This document shows, piece by piece, positions 12,067-16,126 of a DNA stretch of 16,126 nucleotides. Under the pieces are notes generated by a model, which was not told where the DNA came from, did no database searches, and worked only from the letters and a program-made list of their open reading frames with translations. The translations under genes were made by a program, and so were the position numbers. Where the stretch lies: NCBI GenBank assembly GCA_002314675.1, contig DCGZ01000182.1, positions 1-16,126 on the forward strand, read 5' to 3'. The DNA comes from Fibrobacter sp. UBA1765. Its GTDB lineage: Bacteria; Fibrobacterota; Fibrobacteria; Fibrobacterales; Fibrobacteraceae. Each line of letters starts with the position of its first letter. The first letter of the stretch is position 1.

Positions 12067-13296
12067 ATGAAAAACTCAAAATTTGTGTTGGGGCTTTCCA
12101 TGGCTTTGGCGGTTACCGCCCTTGTGGCCTGCGGAGACGATTCCTCTAGTGCGTCGACAGTTGTTGATCCTATTCTCGTTGAGCCTGCGGATGATTCAAC
12201 GAAATCCTCTTCCTCTGCAAATGCTGTTACGGATTCCTCCAAGGATCTTAATGAAGTTAATTGCTTTGAAATAGGGAAAAATACTGTTACAACTCCAGTT
12301 CGTTGTGATAATGGACTGTATTTTGAAAAGAAAAGTGAGTTCATCTCATTTGCAGAGCAGGAAAGAGAAAAGAATAAATTGTTCGCATACAACTGTAGTG
12401 AAATAGCAACTCTGTGTTATGACTTTCTTGATAGTGATGGCAACATGAATGGTGGTTGCGTTCCAGACATTATGTGCCCTGCTGATGACTCAACTGTTTT
12501 TTCTTCTTCGAGCGTACTGATGAATTCTTCTAGCAGTAGCATAAATTTCATTCCTGATCCGGACTGCATTGTATTGGTGCCAGATTCAGTTCCAGGTAGT
12601 TCCTCCAGCGTAATCATTCCTTCCTGCGGAACGGCCGTTTACACAGAGAAATGCATTGACACTGAATTTGAAGGAGAAGTATGCGACGCCATTGGCTGCG
12701 GGGCTCTGGATTGTTTTGAAAATCAAAAAGGATGGCATGCCTTAAGTTGTAATGGCGGCAGCGTCATGATTTGTGACGGAACCCGCTGGCAATATACCAA
12801 TTGCGTTTTGCCGATAATCGGTTCGTCAAGTTCTTCTGTCGAAAATGCATCAAGTTCCTCTGCTTATGACCCTGCGGGAGCCAACGGCAAACCTTGCGAA
12901 ACGGAAAGTGAAGAAAGGTATGTAGGACCTTATGTATATGTATGCAAAGGTGGTCAGTTGAGTTTCTTGAAGGGGCCTGATGGATGGTCTGGAGAATGTG
13001 ACGGATCTTTGGATTGCGGCTCCAGCGAGTATCCAGAAGGTTGGCAGAATGAACCTTGCTCCACTGAAGATGAAGTAAGATTGGATGAAACTTTTGAATA
13101 CCGCTGCGTTGGTGGAAAATGGTCTATCCAAGGATACAATCCTAATCTTGTAGATCCTAATGCCGAACGTTGCAGAAGTAGCGAAATCGAAGGTTCTGCT
13201 TGCGATGTAAGCGGCGACCTTTCCCACATGTCAGTAAATGGTTGCGAGTTCTTCTGCTACGGCGGAAAGTGGGAATACACTCCGCCTCCGATGTAA
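12067..13296 (+). CDS. Cysteine-rich serine-linker lipoprotein
   Basis: 409 residues. AAAGGA precedes the ATG. The signal peptide MKNSKFVLGLSMALAVTALVAC has a good lipobox (L-V-A-C) followed by GDDSSSAS. Short serine clusters separate cysteine-bearing modules. At least three C-terminal modules share a pattern of an early Cys in C-x-[ST]-[ES] followed by an aromatic-x-C-x-G-G-x-[WL] strand: YVYVCKGGQL, FEYRCVGGKW, CEFFCYGGKW. The even spread of cysteines suggests disulfide-stabilised small domains outside the cell. I recognise no named family. It is the last gene of the TIGR02147 operon. A role in binding substrate or partner proteins at the surface is only a guess. Confidence 0.85.
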   Translation: MKNSKFVLGLSMALAVTALVACGDDSSSASTVVDPILVEPADDSTKSSSSANAVTDSSKDLNEVNCFEIGKNTVTTPVRCDNGLYFEKKSEFISFAEQEREKNKLFAYNCSEIATLCYDFLDSDGNMNGGCVPDIMCPADDSTVFSSSSVLMNSSSSSINFIPDPDCIVLVPDSVPGSSSSVIIPSCGTAVYTEKCIDTEFEGEVCDAIGCGALDCFENQKGWHALSCNGGSVMICDGTRWQYTNCVLPIIGSSSSSVENASSSSAYDPAGANGKPCETESEERYVGPYVYVCKGGQLSFLKGPDGWSGECDGSLDCGSSEYPEGWQNEPCSTEDEVRLDETFEYRCVGGKWSIQGYNPNLVDPNAERCRSSEIEGSACDVSGDLSHMSVNGCEFFCYGGKWEYTPPPM

Positions 13297-13424
13297 AAAT
13301 TCTATACAAGTCCCCGGTTGTCTGTGGACAACAGGAAAATTCTTTTACCCTTACCTTTCGCTACGGCGGGAGGTATTTTTGTTTCTGTAAGCGCGGATGT
13401 CTGTGCTGCATAAAGGTGTGTTTT

Positions 13425-15446
13425 ATGGGACTTTATTTGGGTGTTGCCACGTGGCTGGCAGCGGCTGGCTTGACTTTTGCCGCAACTTATCCGGTATGTT
13501 ATGTGCGTTTTGGAATGCATGATTCCAATCGTAATTTGAATATTTCAGGTATGTCAAGCGGCTCTCCGCTGAATACCTGGATTACCAACGGCGTCAAGAA
13601 TGAAGCTTGGCAAATCGAATACGTGGAAGATGGCGTTTATAAGATTAAGAACGCTGCTACCGGTCGATACGTCACTGCAGATGGCGATACTGCACGCTTG
13701 GCCGACGAAGGATCAGCCGCAAGCCAGAATTGGAAAATCGAAGGTGTGGAAAAGGATTTTATTGGACAGAATCTTTACTATAAAGTGACCAACGCCTCGT
13801 CTGGAAAGGCCCTAAATTTTAATTCCGCAGGAAACAGCGTTACTTTGGCAACTTATAGCGGCAAGGGCGAACAGAAATGGCGCCTGGATTTGAATGGCCT
13901 TGAAGGTTTTGCAGCCAACGCAAAAGTAGATGAAGGTATAAAGGCTGGAACCATTGGCGGACTTTTGGGCAAGACCGTTTTTGCCTCCACCAATGAACAG
14001 CTGAAGAATTACCTGAATGCAGAAGAACCTTTGACCATCGTTTTGACAGCCAATCTGGATTTTCAGAAAGAAGGGACGGTTCGAGTTCGCGACAATAAGA
14101 CCCTCATCGGTTCCTATGAAGCTAATACTTTAAGTGACATTCAGCTCCAGAACAACGCCTATGGTTACCGCGCTTCCAAGGATGATGCGGTTTACGACCC
14201 TGCAAGCGACAACATCGTCATTATGAATCTGGATTTTGAAGTGGTTAATGTAAAGGATCGCATTGTGGTTTCCATTTATTCTGGAAAAAATGTTTGGATT
14301 GACCACAATAGCTTTATCAGTAAACTTACCAACAGTGTGACCGAAGTGGGAAAGTTCGTGTGGGTGAATACGCCCTACAATGCCAGTGATATGAAGCGCA
14401 GTCCGGACTTTGTGACCGTCTCCTACAACATTATGAAGAATCGTTACTGGACTCTGGTTTACGGCACCCAGAATGGCGTAACCAAGGAAGACCGCACTAG
14501 CGTTATGTTCAATGTTTTTGAAGGTTGTGTCCGTCGCCTTCCAGAAATCGGAAACGGCTCCGCTCATGTTTACAGCAATTACTATAACCGCACCAACACC
14601 TCTGTGGAAAATGATCCCATTGCGGGTATTATCATCGACAACGGTGCTTCGGGCTACGTAGAAAGTAATCGTTTCGAGGGGCACCGTGTTGAACCTAGCG
14701 GTTACACGGATTTTGTGATTATGTGTGGCGGTCGCAACATGACCCAAAACGACAATTACACCAACCAGTCCAAAACCGGTGCTAGCGACGTGACTCCCTA
14801 TTTGTGGACCTCTACGGATTCCTACACCACGCCGGCGGCAGCATCCTGGTTTACCCCTTCCAAAATCTACGGCTATAACAAAATCAAATCTTATGATCCA
14901 AGTGGCGCGAAGGATGCCAAGGCATTTGATTCCAAGTATAGCGGCGCTCAAAAGAATAAGGCAAACTTTATTTATATAACGGATTACGAAATGGCCGATT
15001 GGCGTTCTGCAAGTTATGCCGCACCGTTCCTAGCTAACGTAACTACTACTGAAGCTCCTAAGGTCGAATCTTCCAGCTCCGTAGCAGCATCCTCTTCCTC
15101 TGAAACTATCGTCGCATCGTCTTCTTCCGAAGAAACTGCTGTCTCTTCCAACTCTGAAAAAAACATAGATTCCTCCAGCAGCGAGCAGGAGATTGCATCC
15201 TCTAGCAGCGACAACACTCAAGGTTTTGTAATGAACGGAATCACCCAAAAAATTTCCGTTGTGACCACTGGTCTTCAAGTGCAAATTTCCGCAGGTCGCG
15301 ATGGACGCATACAACTTTTTGACTCTATGGGACATATAATCGCAACTGCTCAGATAGTGGCAGGCAAAGCTTCAATGAATGTTCGTGCTCCTGGCCGTTA
15401 CTTTGTAAGGGCTTTTGGTAAAACAGTTCCTATATCCATCCACTAA
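13425..15446 (+). CDS. Secreted PL1 pectate-lyase-like protein with ricin-type lectin domain
   Basis: 673 residues from ATG 13425, chosen because AAAGGTG precedes it and the product then begins with a signal peptide (MGLYLGVATWLAAAGLTFAA). Residues about 22-157 form a ricin-like beta-trefoil (NEAWQIEYVEDGVYKIKN, QNWKIE, QKWRLD). Residues about 175-535 form a PL1 right-handed parallel beta-helix with NVWIDHNSF (291-297), SDMKRSPDFVTVSYN and RRLPEIGNGSAHVYSNYY. A serine linker (545-598) follows. The last 70 or so residues (LFDSMGHII, APGRYFVRAFG) resemble the C-terminal beta sorting domain of type IX secretion. It probably acts on pectin at or outside the cell surface. Some active-site positions differ from Bacillus pectate lyase: Arg371 is kept, but the Ca-binding Asp223, Lys247 and Arg284 positions read Tyr, Trp and Gly. 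Activity is therefore uncertain. Confidence 0.88.
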   Translation: MGLYLGVATWLAAAGLTFAATYPVCYVRFGMHDSNRNLNISGMSSGSPLNTWITNGVKNEAWQIEYVEDGVYKIKNAATGRYVTADGDTARLADEGSAASQNWKIEGVEKDFIGQNLYYKVTNASSGKALNFNSAGNSVTLATYSGKGEQKWRLDLNGLEGFAANAKVDEGIKAGTIGGLLGKTVFASTNEQLKNYLNAEEPLTIVLTANLDFQKEGTVRVRDNKTLIGSYEANTLSDIQLQNNAYGYRASKDDAVYDPASDNIVIMNLDFEVVNVKDRIVVSIYSGKNVWIDHNSFISKLTNSVTEVGKFVWVNTPYNASDMKRSPDFVTVSYNIMKNRYWTLVYGTQNGVTKEDRTSVMFNVFEGCVRRLPEIGNGSAHVYSNYYNRTNTSVENDPIAGIIIDNGASGYVESNRFEGHRVEPSGYTDFVIMCGGRNMTQNDNYTNQSKTGASDVTPYLWTSTDSYTTPAAASWFTPSKIYGYNKIKSYDPSGAKDAKAFDSKYSGAQKNKANFIYITDYEMADWRSASYAAPFLANVTTTEAPKVESSSSVAASSSSETIVASSSSEETAVSSNSEKNIDSSSSEQEIASSSSDNTQGFVMNGITQKISVVTTGLQVQISAGRDGRIQLFDSMGHIIATAQIVAGKASMNVRAPGRYFVRAFGKTVPISIH

Positions 15447-15457
15447 ACCATGCAAAG

Positions 15458-15485
15458 CCCTCGGTTTTCTGAACTGAGGGTTTTT
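15458..15485 (+). terminator. Intrinsic terminator of the pectate-lyase-like gene
   Basis: A nine-base stem, CCCTCGGTT-ttctg-AACTGAGGG (one G-T pair), is followed by TTTTT. It lies 12 bases after the stop codon. Confidence 0.85.
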
Positions 15486-15493
15486 ATTACTTT

Positions 15494-16126
15494 CTAGGAT
15501 ATCGCTACTTCGTACAATGCGTTCAGCGCCTTTTCCAATTTCTTGGAAGACAAGGCGGAATAGTTGATGATAAATTGATGCTCGCTGGGGGTGGCCTCGG
15601 TGTAGTAATCCGAAAGGGCTCCGATGCGGACTCCCTTTTCTTTTGCCCGCTTGCAGAATTCTTCGTCGCTTAGGCGGGTGTTGATTTTCATGATGAAATG
15701 GAGACCTGCATTTTCTTCGGAGATTTCTACCAGGTGGGAGAGCCTGCTTTTGCTTATAGCGTGGAGCAGGGCGTCGCGGCGGCCGCGGTATAGATTGCGC
15801 ATGCGGTTGATATGCTTTTCGAAGGAGCCGTCGTCGATGAACTTTGCTAGAGCCAACTGTTCAAAGGTAGAAATGGTGCAGGCGTAGAAGGAAAATTCTT
15901 CGTGAAATTTTTTGGACAAAGGTTTCGGCAGGACCATGTAGCTGAAGCGGGCTGATGACGTGAGAGTTTTGGAGAAGGTGTTGATGTAAATGACCTTATC
16001 CATGACGTCGATGTTTTTCATGGCGGGAATGGGGGAGCCTACCATACGAAATTCGCTGTCGTAGTCGTCTTCTACAATGTAGCGGTTGCTGGATTTTGCA
16101 GCCCAGCTTAAAAGTTCGTAACGGCG
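15494..16126 (-). CDS. MocR/PdxR-type regulator, aminotransferase-like domain (5' end outside the window)
   Basis: Partial: the frame is open to the right edge, so at least 210 C-terminal residues are present. It reads RRYELLSWA and YIVEDDYDSEFR at the edge, then Y-I-N-T-F-S-K-T-L, with the lysine expected to bind pyridoxal phosphate, and continues to ENAGLHFIM and FIINYSAL. These are hallmarks of the fold-type I aminotransferase domain of MocR regulators, which have an N-terminal GntR winged helix (here beyond the window). Members control vitamin B6 synthesis (PdxR), GABA use or related amine pathways; which applies cannot be told from this part. It converges with the pectate-lyase-like gene across a terminator. 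Confidence 0.85.
   Translation of the reverse strand, partial: RRYELLSWAAKSSNRYIVEDDYDSEFRMVGSPIPAMKNIDVMDKVIYINTFSKTLTSSARFSYMVLPKPLSKKFHEEFSFYACTISTFEQLALAKFIDDGSFEKHINRMRNLYRGRRDALLHAISKSRLSHLVEISEENAGLHFIMKINTRLSDEEFCKRAKEKGVRIGALSDYYTEATPSEHQFIINYSALSSKKLEKALNALYEVAIS

Noticed and set aside
13317..13332. Inverted repeat GTTGTC-tgtg-GACAAC as a terminator after the cysteine-rich lipoprotein gene
   Set aside because: Short stem without a following T-run; it may be regulatory, but nothing supports a specific call.
13200..13424. Upstream extension of the pectate-lyase-like gene
   Set aside because: It overlaps the end of the cysteine-rich lipoprotein gene and would bury the signal peptide; ATG 13425 has a ribosome site and an exposed signal peptide.
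14130..14951. 273-codon minus-strand frame opposite the pectate-lyase-like gene
   Set aside because: Antisense shadow of a long gene with clear domain motifs.

Overview
The window looks like chromosomal DNA from a Fibrobacter-type bacterium (Fibrobacterota, rumen or gut). Three things point there: lipoproteins with long poly-serine linkers carrying a FISUMP (Fibrobacter succinogenes major paralogous) domain, a TIGR02147-family protein (a Fibrobacter paralogous family) overlapping a serine-rich lipoprotein gene, and a secreted pectate-lyase-like enzyme with serine linkers and a C-terminal beta domain. This assignment comes from protein features read by eye, not from a database search.

Layout. 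(1) 1-2701, minus strand: two paralogous FISUMP lipoprotein genes. The left one has its signal peptide out of frame because of an A8 run, and an 83-bp leader sequence occurs twice. (2) 2702-3071: a G+C-rich, hairpin-rich stretch without a credible gene. (3) 3072-5022: an AraC-family regulator, then an A+T-rich three-gene minus-strand operon whose middle gene is a DUF3990-type (ADP-ribosyltransferase-like) protein. The operon lies between two 19-bp copies of the araC 3' end. (4) 5025-5976: an HxlR regulator divergent from a cupin gene, with palindromes between them. (5) 6047-9300: an arsenic-type locus of arsR, then a terminator and a second operator, then arsE-like, arsF-like, arsG-like, arsC and arsP genes. 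(6) 9297-10100, minus: a DUF4143 protein that has lost its AAA+ ATPase half. (7) 10331-13296: a TIGR02147 gene overlapping a serine-rich lipoprotein gene, followed by a cysteine-rich lipoprotein gene. (8) 13425-15446: a ricin-like plus PL1 pectate-lyase-like secreted protein with its own terminator. (9) 15494-16126, minus: the C-terminal part of a MocR/PdxR-type regulator, cut by the window edge.

How the genes may work together. The ars block is self-regulated: palindromes related to TTCGTA/TACGAA lie before both arsR and the efflux/redox operon. ArsC would reduce arsenate and ArsP would export trivalent (organo)arsenic. The arsE-F-G trio resembles a cytosol-to-periplasm thiol relay: a small Trx-fold protein, a CcdA-like membrane protein with two intramembrane cysteines, and an exported CxxC protein.

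Points most worth a second look: the direct-repeat-flanked ART-like cassette at the araC 3' end, the A8 frameshift, a palindromic dispersed repeat translated inside serine linkers and a signal peptide, the ATA start of arsC, and the altered active site of the PL1 protein.
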